Origin: Pagrus major
Taxonomy: Eukaryota > Chordata > Actinopteri > Spariformes > Sparidae
DNA: 64,000 nt
Reading direction: 5' to 3'
Assembly: GCF_040436345.1 (NCBI RefSeq)
Contig: NC_133236.1
Span: 16,819,466-16,883,465, forward strand
A model generated the notes under the pieces. That model was not told where the DNA came from and did no database searches. It saw nothing but the letters and a program-made list of their open reading frames with translations. Positions 46,551-64,000 of the stretch are shown in pieces. Position numbers and translations under genes: made by a program. The number at the start of each line of letters is the position of its first letter. The first letter of the stretch is position 1.

Positions 46551-47029
46551 TTCTGAACAGGTGAAACAAGAACATATAATAACAGCACACGTATTAAAGC
46601 TTTGCACTAATACTAATACTAACTCTGCATTAAATATAGGATGAGTAAATCCAAACTCCAGTGTCTCAGTAGACATCAGGGAATAAAGACTATAGCCTAT
46701 ACGTAGCTTAAAGTTTATTAGTGGCATTTACGTTATATATACAGGTAGGCATTCGGGTGAATGCTGGACACCGTTTATAACCCATAACACTGTCACATCA
46801 GTCAGTCTACACGTATACCTGCAGCAAAACGTGGTTATCGAGTCAGACCTGGTCAGCCAGCGACCACTGAGGTAACACGTTTGACTAACGGTGGACTAAA
46901 ACAGTTGCAGGTAATCGGTCCCTGAGGTCAATGTCACACAAGCCGGTGAGAAAAGTTAATAAAACGTTGGCTAGTTCATCATACTGAACGAAATATGTTG
47001 TGTTTAAATCGTAAACAGATTGTAATTAC

Positions 47030-47353
47030 CAGACGAATTTCACATGGCAACAACACTCAACTGCTGCCCCACCGCCATGTTTGTCTACGTACGTTACGCG
47101 ACGGCTACGTCATCCAATCGCACGCTGGCGACGACACCGGAAGTATGGCGGCGGCCCCTTTTCCGTAGATCTCCAGAACATGAGACGTGGGATTTTGTAT
47201 CGGTGTCCGGTCATGACGGTGTGTTACAGCTCTAATGAGCTATAGAGACCACCGCTCTGTGCGGAAGAGGAGTATCTGCTAAAAAAAAAAACACAACCCA
47301 GAAAAACAGTTTGTTAGCCGAGTTGACGCCTCCTGACGTTTTTAAAAGTTAAA
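47030..47353. promoter_or_regulatory. Bidirectional promoter of znf106 and churc1
   Basis: About 320 bp separate the likely first znf106 exon (donor near 47030, minus) from the churc1 start codon. The interval is CpG-rich and without a clear TATA box. It holds a YY1-type core on the minus strand (AAACATGGCGGTG, about 47069-47082), a CCAAT (47114-47118), an ETS core CCGGAAGT (47138-47145) and a second YY1-type ATGGCGGCGG (47145-47154). This is the usual composition of a shared housekeeping promoter. Confidence 0.7.
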
Positions 47354-49144
47354 ATGTGTAACGGCTGTGTGCAAAAAGAATATCCCGACCGGGTAAGTTG
47401 AAGCACCTGTAAGGACCCCTGTTTTATTTTCACGCACGAATGCTAACTTACTACAGTAGCAAAGTAACTAGCTAGCTACTGGCGTTACAATTACCCGCGA
47501 GTAACGTTAATATTTGGTTTAAATAACAACCTCAAACGCCGATGCTTTGGTGTAACGCGCATACAGTCGCAGTTTGGGATGTCACTGAGGGAAACACAGT
47601 GTTGAGTGATGGTGTCTGAATAGGTGTTGCTGTCTCTTCTTGCTCAGGGGAACACCTGTCTGGAGAACGGCTCCTACCTGATGAACTACCTGGGCTGTGC
47701 CAACTGCCATCAGAGGGACTTTGTGCTGATCAGCAACAAAGCCACAGAGGATGATGATGGAGAGGAGATCGTCACATATGACCGTCAGTCTGTCTTCTTC
47801 ACCTCCAAGTTGTTTTCAGATGCCAGTGAACTGTAATGTTTTACCAGCCAGTTTTCACAAATCAAGTAGTTTGTGTTAGGGGTCGACCGATATGGCTTTT
47901 TTAGGGCCAAAAGAAACCAAGGAGACTGATAACCAATATTTGTTGTTCTTAAGTACAATTTTCAGGTACTTTACTGGAGTATTTTCCTTTTCTGCTACTT
48001 TCTACTTCCTCTCCACCACATTTATTTGATAAATTTATAATCATTTTTTGATTATATTCTATTAACTGTGATGCTTTACCAATCAGATAGTGTTGTGGGA
48101 TGGGACAGGATGTTGCATCAGGGCCAAATTTGTTGGTTTTATCTGCAATCTGAAAGAAAGATCAGCAATTTCTCAGGCGTCGTCAGGACCCCTTAGTTAA
48201 ATATGATATATGTCCCAAGGGTTAGGGTTAGGATTAGGGTCCCCATATGATGACATAATTTTTTTTTCAAAAACTTCCTGTTCAAATATGATGTTTAGTT
48301 TTTATACTTATCAGGTCTTACTAATCTCAAATAGCTCGGAGAAATTAAAAATGCATAACAAACAAGAGCTCGGGTCTCAGGAAGTTAATCTTAATGCTAC
48401 AGTATGCATTGATTTTTGTGCTTCCAACTTTGTGGCATCAGTCTGGAGAAGATCCTTTCCCTGCTTCAACATCACACTGCGAAGGTCCATAAAGAAACAT
48501 TTTCCCAATTTGATGTGGAATTTAAACCGTTCTTTCAACCTCATCTTAGTTTTAACTCCAAACCTTGATTAAACTTATTAAAACTATTGAGTTTTATAAT
48601 TTTATGATGCTGCTGAATTTCCATTAAGATGGAGCTGAGCACGAAGATTGGGCAAACTCTCAAATATTGCAGTGAAAGAAATGCAGCTGCACCACCAGGC
48701 TCCAATTACTGGTATCTTATGTGTTAATCCTCCTACAAGGTTCCTGTGAAGAAGAGAGAATTACCAGACTTATTCATAAAAAATAATCCACCAATAACTA
48801 ACTCCATTTGTCTTTTCAGATGTTTGTAAAAATTGTGACCATGTCATCGCCAGGCACGAATACACGTTCTCCGTAGTTGATGAATATCAGGTAAGAAATC
48901 TCTTTGCTGCTTTATGACCTCAACTATGCAGATGTATATCTGAGGACAAGCTTTTGAATAGGGCCAAACTTGTTATCTAACACTAACTGGTTAGTTGTTG
49001 ACACTGTGTAGTCTTTTAGTGTGTATATTAATTCTGTTTTGTGTTGTCCAGGAGTACACAATGCTCTGCATGCTGTGTGGAAAAGCAGAGGACTCCATCA
49101 GTGTGTTACCTGATGACCCCAGACAGTCTGCACCTCTCTTCTAA
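47354..49144 (+). CDS. churc1: Churchill domain-containing protein 1
   Basis: Churchill is a small zinc-binding transcriptional regulator, FGF-induced in early neural development in chick. Exons 47354-47392, 47648-47783, 48820-48890 and 49052-49144 give 339 nt and 112 aa, the same length as human. The start [11 protein letters not shown] follows the family. Paired cysteines (CNGC, GCANC, CKNC, CMLC) form the zinc sites. The core [20 protein letters not shown] and the end [17 protein letters not shown] are nearly identical to mammals. The exon 2 donor is GTCAGT, weaker than usual but GT. Reading through it yields a short alternative C-terminus ([17 protein letters not shown]). It is head-to-head with znf106. 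Confidence 0.97.
47877..47945. repeat. Repeat end fragment (TAGGGGTCGACCGATATGG)
   Basis: TTAGGGGTCGACCGATATGG followed by CTTTTTTAGGGCC resembles the terminus of a teleost DNA-transposon family. The opposite end was not found, and the sequence that follows (47950-48015) carries AAGTACAATTTTCAGGTACT words of another family. Confidence 0.45.
48218..48240. repeat. Short interstitial TTAGGG-like tract
   Basis: GGGTTAGGGTTAGGATTAGG is three to four telomere-like hexamers with one substitution, in churc1 intron 2. It is too short to imply a fusion point and is common in repeat DNA. Confidence 0.6.
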
Positions 49145-49342
49145 ACCTGCAGGTCACGATTCACTTTTTAGATCGAGTGTCACCACCACGGATGACTGCT
49201 GGCTGCTCGCTTCACGGGTCCAACCATTTTTTGTCATGCATTCGAAATGTTACGCACACTTTCAATTGTGATTTTAAGGTCTTGGTTGTTTGTGAACTAC
49301 TGTATGCTGATATCAGTATAACTTTTTATAGCCCTTGACAAC

Positions 49343-49387
49343 AATAAATACAGTATGTATGTCAATTGACAATGTACTTCAAATAAA
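49343..49387 (+). terminator. Two polyadenylation signals of churc1
   Basis: AATAAA at 49343-49348 and again at 49382-49387, 200-240 nt past the churc1 stop, giving a short 3' UTR. Confidence 0.7.
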
Positions 49388-49529
49388 CATTTTTTACTAC
49401 TAAGAATTGTATTTCCGTTTGCATTCTACTCCTCCAGAATGTGAAGCAGTAACTGTTTTGATGTTATGACGACTATATTTTGTGTTGCAAAGAACGTTTA
49501 GCATGCTAACCAGCTAGCCCCGGCCCGTC

Positions 49530-49752
49530 CAAAGCACCTTTACTAGTGGTATAAACACCAACGCTTCCTCAGTGCTTTGAGCTCCCGGTCCAGACTGCTA
49601 GCTGCACGGCTAACTGAGCTAACTAGCTAACGGCAGCTACTGTTGGCAGAGTTTAGCGGTTACTAGAACAGTTAGCGGAGATAGGCTAGACCCTATTTGT
49701 TCTGAGTATGAATTCAACAGGTGGCCAATTCTTACATACTGCACATTTAAAG
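49530..49752. repeat. Inverted copy of the 5545-5725 repeat
   Basis: Reverse complemented, it reads AAATGTGCAGTATGTAAGAA, CCACCTGTTGAATTCATACT, GCTAGTTAGCTCAGTTAGCC, GTGCAGCTAGCAGTC, parallel to 5545-5725. It lies immediately downstream of churc1. The family is a familiar teleost interspersed repeat. Confidence 0.8.
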
Positions 49753-50094
49753 TTTAAATGTCAGAAATGTTTTAAAAATAAAAGTATATCTATCTCCTTA
49801 GAGATTAAGAGATTAAGTTATCTATTTAGCCAAATAGCGTATCCCAAAATAGTAGGGCTCACAGCCATGAAACTGTTTTGATTACATTCAGCAGTCTTTA
49901 CAGTTAATAACTTATTTATGAAGTTGTTTGACATTGAAAACTCACTCCTCCCTCTGGAAACAGCAGCTGACAAATAAACCCATGGCAAGGTCACGAATAA
50001 ATTTTGAAAAACACATTTGTAATGCAACATAAACAAGAAGTCCTTTAGGTACCCGACAATTGGTCTGGTTTGCATCTTTGTGGAGACGGATTCT

Positions 50095-50425
50095 ACTGCA
50101 GGAAGGATAATGAGCCCAAACACACCTCAAAGCTTTGTAGGACCTACTTGAAGACCAAAGATCCAAGGAGTCCTGACTGTGATGGACTTTCCTCCACAGT
50201 CACCTGACCTCAACTCCATCGAACATTTGTTTGGACAGGACTGAGAAAGCCAAACATTCTCTGACATTACAAGAAGCCTCGTGAAACACCATCAAATCAT
50301 GCTGGGATAACATGACTCATCAGGTTTTGCACAAACTTGTGCAGTCCATGCAAACTCCAGTGGATGCTGCTATTAAAGCAAAACATACCAAAAGATATTC
50401 TGAAATTTGTGGACATTGTTTTCAA
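50095..50425 (+). pseudogene. Degenerate Tc1/mariner-type transposase remnant
   Basis: Shifting frames give the landmarks of the C-terminal catalytic part of Tc1-like transposases: DNEPKHTSK (the DNDPKHT-type motif), then CCACAGTCACCTGACCTCAA, encoding QSPDLN..IE-like residues, then GCAGTCCATGCAAACTCCAG, corresponding to the conserved SMPSRV-like segment, and KAKHTK. Stops and frameshifts interrupt it, and no N-terminal DNA-binding domain or terminal inverted repeats are clear. It is an old, inactive relic between churc1 and ttbk2. Confidence 0.75.
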
Positions 50426-50429
50426 ATAT

Positions 50430-51440
50430 TCAACTTTTCACTGAAATTATCCAGCTGATACCATGAGAGTGAGTGAGTTGTAGGAAAAAAATCCAAAATA
50501 GAAGTATCTTGACTAGTGTTGTCTGACTTATGGACCCTACTATACTTTTCCCACCAAACTGAGTGGCACTGAAGTTGCTTGTTATTGTGTCAACATCTGG
50601 CCTTTTGTTGTGGTTTCCTGTGAAGCTGTCAAGGTTCATTACCAATATGTATCAGCCATACTAGACCCCTCACATCTAACACAGCCACTTCTTCATTGCA
50701 AACACGGATAAACCCGTTTGATGTTTCAGAAAGCCCAAAGGACTGTCGTTGTCCATGTCCACATGTTTATTAACTTCCTGTCACTTACCGCTGTTAAACA
50801 TCTGGCTACATATTGTTCCACAGAGAGAGCAGGCTTCATTTCCCACCACCCCCTCTAGTCAGTCGCCAGCCTGTCAGCAGTCTCTCTTGTGCTTACAGGG
50901 ACGTCTTTCTCAGAAAACAGCTGCTTGGGCAGAATTTGACAACCAACTGTTCTCAGGGGACATCGCAGTCTGAATCGTTGCGACTGGAGTTTAAGTGGAG
51001 TAAAAAAAATCCACTACTTCATCATTTTAGTCAAGATTTAACTGTCTACTTTGTCTTTCACTCATTTGTCTGATCACCGACAGTGCTGCTAAGCTTGAGA
51101 CCGTTTCTTCTGTAGAAACTAGCTCTTATAACTAATCATTCAGAGTAACTGGGACACTGCTGCAAATATATTTAGTTCTCAGTTTCCATTGTCTGAAGTG
51201 CCACAAAACAAATTACATTCAGTTTCGTTTTGCAGTCCGATTTTCCATCAGCATGGGGGTGAGAAGATAAGGACTGAATTCTCATTTTTTGGGTGAACTT
51301 ATCCTTTAAAACTTGGACAACTAAGTGCAAAAACCATCTACATGGCTAGATACTGCTAGGCAGGAATAAGGAAGTAGTGAGATATGGGTGAACTGACCCT
51401 TTAATCAAAATAAAAACTACAGCATGTGTGACCATGACAT
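50430..51440. other. churc1-ttbk2 convergent spacer
   Basis: No supported gene. Near 51283 and 51385 there are two diverged copies of a GGGTGAACT..CCTTTAA word typical of dispersed teleost repeats. The remainder looks unique. Confidence 0.55.
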
Positions 51441-51444
51441 AACA

Positions 51445-52364
51445 TTTTTGAGATCTGGCATTTATTGAATTTACTCATTTTAAAGAACGAAATGCAACAA
51501 CATGAGATGATGAAAAGGTTCCATTTATATCAGTTTTCTTCCTTTACCTTCTACATGGTGTATGAAATAAATATGCACATCGTTGCTGGTCTACATTATG
51601 ATGCATTTTGATCAGAAGCAGTTCAATAAAAATACAGATGACTTAGCGGATTGTACAAATGAATAATAATAAAAAAAAACATTTGCGTTGATACTCATGC
51701 ACTTTTACAATACTTAAGAATGAGTGCGCCTACATGTACATTCTAAAATGCTGATGCTTTTTGCATGACAAATATTTTCTAGCAAAGTAAAAGCACACTA
51801 CTACACTGTGATATGCCAAATGAGCAATTCATTGTTACACAGAATAATAAATCTTTTACAGGAGTGAGGTCAATAAGGGGCTGCATGCCCTGGTTCTGTA
51901 CATGAATGCTGATGTTGGTATACTGCGCGTGGTGTTTACTATTAGTGTTCTTAACGTGAGTAAATGGTTTCTATTAGTGTATACCATTTTCTTAATGGTA
52001 CATATCTACAATAAGCATCATTTTTTACATCCCTCAAGTATTAAACATTATCTTTTTGGTCTCATATTAGGCCTATATGGAGAGTTAAGAGAGGAGTGAA
52101 ATGAGAGGTAAGGAGTTGGCAATCTTAAGGTTTTCTCAACCTTTTTCTTTCAGCTGCAGGTATCGAGCCACATCGTCAAGTATTTTGAGAGACACATCCA
52201 ACAAATGAATAAATAAATAAATACAATTTATCATACATTTTACATTACATACAGTACATTCCCTTGAGTAAATACCGTATTTACACATGCTATCATGGAC
52301 TCGATGTGAGACAGCCTCTCGCTACAGTTGCACCATCCATATCAGTCACTTGTGTCAAATACAG
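51445..52364 (-). other. ttbk2: ttbk2 3' UTR
   Basis: Downstream of the ttbk2 stop (minus, 52365-52367), AT-rich and without supported ORFs, to an AATAAA on the minus strand at 51461-51466. Confidence 0.6.
51461..51466 (-). terminator. Polyadenylation signal of ttbk2
   Basis: AATAAA on the minus strand about 0.9 kb past the ttbk2 stop; it is the most distal well-placed signal. Confidence 0.5.
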
Positions 52365-60129
<7,765 letters not shown>

Positions 60130-60656
60130 CCTGAGAGCTCTCAGCTACAGCCTGCACCTGGCATCAGTGACGCAAGCACCCCACTGAAAACAGGGAACAG
60201 ATTTTAAAATTCAGTTCCGTTTTTCCCCTTGACAAATCACTGTGCACTGCATGCTAACGGGCGTGCAGAGGATGGAAAGAGGAACAGTAACTTTTATGCG
60301 GATTACACATCCATGTGCAGAACACCATGTACACAGCTGCATAGCTTTAGCTACACCTCACGTCTCCAAGGTTCCCGCAAGACGCTAACCACTCCTAGAT
60401 GGTCACGAAGAGATAGCAAGCTAGCATCGTCTGGTTTGTTTGACTCCGAGCCAGAACACAACTACCGAGTAGCGCAGCGTCAATCACTGGTCATAAGTGG
60501 ACGTGAACCGGTCGTTTGAGAGGATTAGCCGCTAGGAAGCTAATCTAGCTAGGTGACGGCGTTCAATGCGGCGGCTCTGGCAGTCCTGTAAACAAGCTAA
60601 CTAGCATATTTACTAAATATAACCGCTGGCTAGCAAACCTCCCTGACCTCTTACCT

Positions 60657-60855
60657 CGCTTCGCTGCAGAGTTGCGATACCAGTACGTGTGTAAAATCCA
60701 GGCAGTCCCCATGCTCCCTCTTACTAAAGTCAGGTCATTCCAGTAGGCTGTTTATTTTCGAAATGGGATAATGGTGATGGACCATAGCTGACATTAGCTC
60801 CAGTTAGCCAGCTAGCCTGCTAATGGATGGGGAATGATGCCCCGTGCTCTCTCAT
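60657..60855 (-). other. ttbk2: ttbk2 first noncoding exon
   Basis: The donor AG|GTAAGAG lies at about 60656 on the minus strand. The acceptor before the start-codon exon is TTTTCAG at about 60184. The sequence rightward to about 60855 has many GTTAGC/GCTAGC words, like the nrbp1 leader. Confidence 0.5.
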
Positions 60856-60866
60856 AGCGGCGCTGG

Positions 60867-60874
60867 TGACGTCA
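60867..60874. promoter_or_regulatory. Consensus cAMP-response element (TGACGTCA)
   Basis: A full palindromic CRE, TGACGTCA, within GTGACGTCAC and flanked by CGCTG and CAGCG, directly upstream of the presumed ttbk2 first exon. CREB/ATF-type proteins would be expected to bind; function is inferred. Confidence 0.6.
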
Positions 60875-60904
60875 CAGCGCTAGTCTCTCCTGATTGATCC
60901 GCAA

Positions 60905-61865
60905 ACTCCTGCATCCTGAGACCCTGACAGAGAGGAGCAACAGCACACACTGTTCACACTGCACACACTGCACACACTGCACACAACACACACTGCATCC
61001 TGAGACCCTGACAGAGATGAGCAACAGCACACACTGTTCACACTGCACACACTGCATACTGTACACACTGCATCCTGAGACCCTGACAGAGAGGAGCAAC
61101 AGCACACACTGTTCACACTGCACACACTGCATACTGCACACACTGCACACAACACACACACTGCACACTGCACACAACACACACACTGCATACTGCACAC
61201 ACTGCATCCTGAGACCCTGACAGAGAGGAGCAACAGCACACACTGTTCACACTGCACACACTGCATACTGTACACACTGCATCCTGAGACCCTGACAGAG
61301 AGGAGCAACAGCACACACTGTTCACACTGCACACACTGCACATAACACACACTGCATCCTGAGACCCTGACAGAGAGGAGCAACAGCACACACTGTTCAC
61401 ACTGCACACACTGCATACTGCACACACTGCACACAACACACACACTGCACACACTGCACATAACACACACTGCACACACTGCACACTGTACACACTGAAC
61501 ACAACACACACTGCATACTGCACACACTGCACACAACACACACACTGCACACTGCACACACTGCACACAACACAGTACATAACACAGCACAGCACATAAC
61601 ACACACTGCACACACAACATACAGCACATAACACACACACAACACAAGGTGCATAACACAAGGCATATAACACACACACAACATAAAACACACACAGCAC
61701 ACAACACATAACATACAGCACATAACTCACAGCACACAACACACTGCACACAACACAGCACACATCACACGGCACAGCACACAACACAAGGCACATACCA
61801 CACAGCACACACACCACAACACACAACACACACAGCAGACAACACACTGCACACACAACACATAA
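60905..61865. repeat. Compound minisatellite (75-bp units grading into CACAACACA)
   Basis: GCATCCTGAGACCCTGACAG begins units at about 60911, 60995, 61070, 61204, 61279 and 61354. Spacings are 84, 75, 134, 75 and 75, and each unit carries GAGCAACAGCACACACTGTT. From about 61400 the core decays into CACACTG and ACACAACACA words. Minus-strand ORFs of almost pure Cys/Val/Gln are translations of the repeat, not a gene. Confidence 0.95.
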
Positions 61866-62600
61866 CACCAAAGTCTGTGACACAGGCCAACATGTGGTCC
61901 AACAACACTGCACCACCAGCAGTGTTGTTGTAGTGGTGGTGATGTTTAAAATCACACAACCACGATGTTGTCTGTTTACAGCCTGACATCAGCTTTTTAC
62001 TTCTAACGACTGTATTTTGATTCAAAAATCACAAAGTGGTGTTCCTAAAGAGCTTACATTCAAAAATCCAATTCAAAAATCTCACAGGCTTTTTGTCGAG
62101 GGGAACAGAGTGATACTAACTTCCAGGTTAGCCCACAAAATATGTCATCACCACACTGGAAACCTCTTTTTCAAAGCCTATTGTCGGCACTCAGCTTTCT
62201 ATATGTGTCACACAACTGTTTTAATGAGCAAAAAAAAAATGGATGAGTTGAATGAATTAAACAGAAATTAACAGAACAGGTAATCAAATTAAAAGTTCTC
62301 TTGCAAATTATAAAATAAGATAATCCTTTATTAGTCCCACAGCGGGGATATTTACATTATTACAGCAGCAAAACAACAGAAAAAAGAAAACAAAACTTGC
62401 ATGATGTTGGGGGGGCTGCTCGGCCTTGACCTCAGTGCCTCTAACATCCTGTCTACGGCCCTGATGTTTAACCACAAGCTTTTTCCGTGTGATGAGCTGA
62501 GACTCCGCTCTCCGGGGCGGCCCGTGACAGCAAATCAAACGTACACGGATACAGCTCTGGGAGTGGCCAGACGACCGGATTGGACAACAGGACGTGAGTC
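61866..62600. other. Spacer between minisatellite and next promoter
   Basis: No supported gene. It contains an AACAACACTGC...GCAGTGTTGTTG inverted pair (61901-61930) and the dispersed tail at 62318-62380. Confidence 0.5.
62318..62380. repeat. Dispersed repeat tail (GATAATCCTTTATTAGTCCC)
   Basis: AAGATAATCCTTTATTAGTC, CCACAGCGGGGATATTTAC and ATTATTACAGCAGCAAAAC nearly repeat 17905-17968. Confidence 0.8.
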
Positions 62601-63855
62601 GAGCTGTTTTGGGGTGAGGCGGTGCGTTCCGGGGTGCACAACTTTCTGCGTGTTTGCGCAGTTTCGCAGCGTTTCATCCAATGTGGATAAACCGGAACTG
62701 AGAGTCTGTGTGACTCGGGGCTTTGCAGGGGCGCTAGTTGAAATCTGCGTTTTATACCCGAGCAGGCCGCTGCACGGCGGAGTTGTCACGCAGTCGCCGT
62801 CTCATGTGCGGTTTACTCGTTGATGCGGGGAGAAAGTTGTGGACATGTTTTCCTGAAGCGCACGGCTTCACGGATACACACCGTGCAGCGCTGCTGAACT
62901 TCAGCGTTAAACCGAGCCTCTCCGGACTTTGGATTATGTTCTGCTGGGACCGTAAACTCGTCTGTTCGCCATATTGCGCGCTGTGAAACTCGAGGGAAAG
63001 TTGTCAAGAGTTATGACATTTGCTGCGCACAATCCCTTCATGGAGCTGCATGCAGTCGACTTTGATCGAAACCAAAGTGACTCCATGGAGCTGGCCATGG
63101 AGAGCTCCGCGCACCACTGATAAGGTACATACTTGTGTTTTTACTAACTCTTACTAATCCGCTATGTTACCCAACGGCACTCGGCTCCTCTGGCGCTTCC
63201 TCGTTGCTGGTTTTTAACATAACATCAGTGGCTATCGCTCGGCTGATTGCACGAGTCCCTTCGTTTCCTGTATTTCTTGTTGTGCCAAATGGCAGCTGCC
63301 CTGCAGGCGCCTCCTTGTTGCTGCCGCTTTCCAAAACTTCTCCGGCTCTCTGCCGTCCTCTCTGCACGCACCTGGACGTGATTATCGAAACATAGGTTAA
63401 CCTCAGCAGCCTCGCTGTCTGTCTGACTGACTGATTTTCAGCTGTACTCACTGGGCTGTTTTGCTTGCGTAGGCCTCGATTTCCTCTTTGCTGCACACGA
63501 GTTGAAAGACGACTCAAAACTTTTTGTATGCTTGTGCTATTTGAGAGAAAAACACAGTGTCTAACCCCTCCTTTCTCTCACAAGGTCCGGCACCATAAAG
63601 TGGATGAGAAGAATGGACAGCAAGCCTCAGATTTGATTCTGGAAGGAGGGTTGCATGCTCCCCACCCTGCACTTTCCTCTGGGATTTATATTTCCTCCCA
63701 AATACCTCCTGTATACAGATTTAAACAAAGAATTGCTCAGCCGCAGGCAGTGAAAGCACACTACAGGGGCAATAACTGAGCGGTTTGCACGCTCGGAGAT
63801 CAAGATTGAGAGCTCTGACTCCAATACTTTCCTACCTTTTTTTTATAATATTACT
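62600..63855 (+). other. Promoter and 5' leader of the right-end gene
   Basis: CpG-rich from about 62420 to 63120. A probable noncoding exon ends near 63124 (ATAAG|GTACAT). A second exon probably begins near 63585 (CTCACAAG|GTCCGG) and runs into the coding start at 63856. No repeats. Upstream ORFs lie at 63013-63120 and 63604-63636. Confidence 0.5.
63013..63120 (+). other. Upstream ORF (35 aa) in the leader
   Basis: ATG ACA TTT ... TGA: MTFAAHNPFMELHAVDF and on to MELAMESSAHH, ending five bases before a candidate donor site. It could restrain translation of the main ORF; coding function is unproven. Confidence 0.4.
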
Positions 63856-64000
63856 ATGAGTCTTCCTCCTCAAGTTAATACTGACAAGAGCGGCAAGCAT
63901 CGGGCTGCAGCCATGAAAGAGCCTGTGCAGCAGGACGTTTATTATGGCATCGGACCTCCGGCTTCAGAGTCGAGCCACAGTGACTCTGCTAGCGTCTCCG
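63856..64000 (+). CDS. Unrecognised protein, N-terminal 48 codons
   Basis: An open frame begins ATG AGT CTT CCT (MSLPPQVNTDKSGKHRAAAM) after a leader with in-frame stops and runs off the window: KEPVQQDVYYGIGPPASESS and then HSDSASVS. The first ATG has T at -3. A second in-frame ATG, at codon 20 (63913), has a better context (GCAGCCATGA). Composition is polar and probably disordered, with no domain visible. I do not recognise the family. The gene is divergent from ttbk2, about 3.0 kb from its presumed first exon (about 3.7 kb start codon to start codon). Confidence 0.6.
   Translation, partial: MSLPPQVNTDKSGKHRAAAMKEPVQQDVYYGIGPPASESSHSDSASVS

Noticed and set aside
48218-48240. TTAGGG-like tract as evidence of an ancient chromosome fusion.
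   Set aside because: Only three to four imperfect hexamers, within an intron; expected by chance in repeat-rich DNA.
50749-51073. Overlapping plus-strand ORFs of 74 and 86 codons in the churc1-ttbk2 spacer.
   Set aside because: No family resemblance, no splice context, two frames open over the same bases.
60905-61400. Regularly spaced repeats suggesting a CRISPR-like array.
   Set aside because: Spacers are themselves CACACTG repeat, units vary, and the genome is a vertebrate. It is a minisatellite.
60872-61955. Long minus-strand ORFs (up to 293 codons) of almost pure Cys, Val and Gln, resembling a cysteine-rich protein.
   Set aside because: They are translations of the CACACTG/CACAACACA minisatellite. 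Several overlapping frames are open at once, with no start context, splice logic or family match.
63465-63779. A 104-codon plus-strand ORF before the right-end gene.
   Set aside because: It crosses the candidate acceptor near 63585 and has no recognisable domain; better explained as intron plus 5' leader.

Overview
The window is nuclear DNA of a bony fish, most likely a spiny-rayed (percomorph-type) teleost. The genes have short exons and compact GT-AG introns, the proteins match vertebrate families end to end, and the introns and spacers hold dispersed repeats that I recognise as typical of teleosts. I see no prokaryotic, viral or plasmid gene organisation. I rebuilt gene models by hand from splice sites and reading phase. 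All four genes complete in coding sequence with many exons (nrbp1, capn3, znf106, ttbk2), and churc1, give an in-frame total.

Layout, left to right. (1) 323-2487, +: last three coding exons of a macoilin gene (maco1/tmem57 type). (2) 8054-16657, -: nrbp1, a pseudokinase of 529 aa in 17 coding exons, with a 3' UTR to about 6515 and a 5' leader rich in GCTAGC-type words. (3) 19345-34848, +: capn3-type muscle calpain, 771 aa in 23 exons. It lacks the IS1 insert but keeps a short IS2 and the penta-EF-hand domain. (4) 36465-46550, -: znf106, 1431 aa in 20 coding exons, with N-terminal zinc fingers, WD40 repeats and C-terminal zinc fingers; it lies tail-to-tail with capn3. (5) 47354-49144, +: churc1 (Churchill), 112 aa in 4 exons, head-to-head with znf106 over a CpG-rich shared promoter. 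(6) 52365-60129, -: ttbk2-type tau-tubulin kinase, 967 aa in 14 coding exons. (7) 60905-61865: a compound minisatellite upstream of the ttbk2 promoter. (8) from about 62600, +: promoter and 5' leader of a gene I do not recognise, with only its first 48 codons in the window (63856 onward).

The genes do not form a pathway. capn3 next to znf106, with ttbk2 close by, matches the human 15q15 neighbourhood as I recall it. maco1, nrbp1 and churc1 lie on other human chromosomes, so the block is a fish-specific or ancestral arrangement. The promoters differ in character: an exact GTCACGTGAC palindrome near nrbp1, a MEF2-type site before capn3, CCAAT/ETS/YY1-type sites between znf106 and churc1, and a full CRE next to ttbk2.

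The most informative irregularities are the IS1-less calpain, the compound minisatellite beside the ttbk2 promoter, two fold-back elements with AAATAAAT-type interiors in capn3 introns, and an intron-retention stop that would yield a kinase-only TTBK2. I found no clear evidence of a wholly new kind of biological system.
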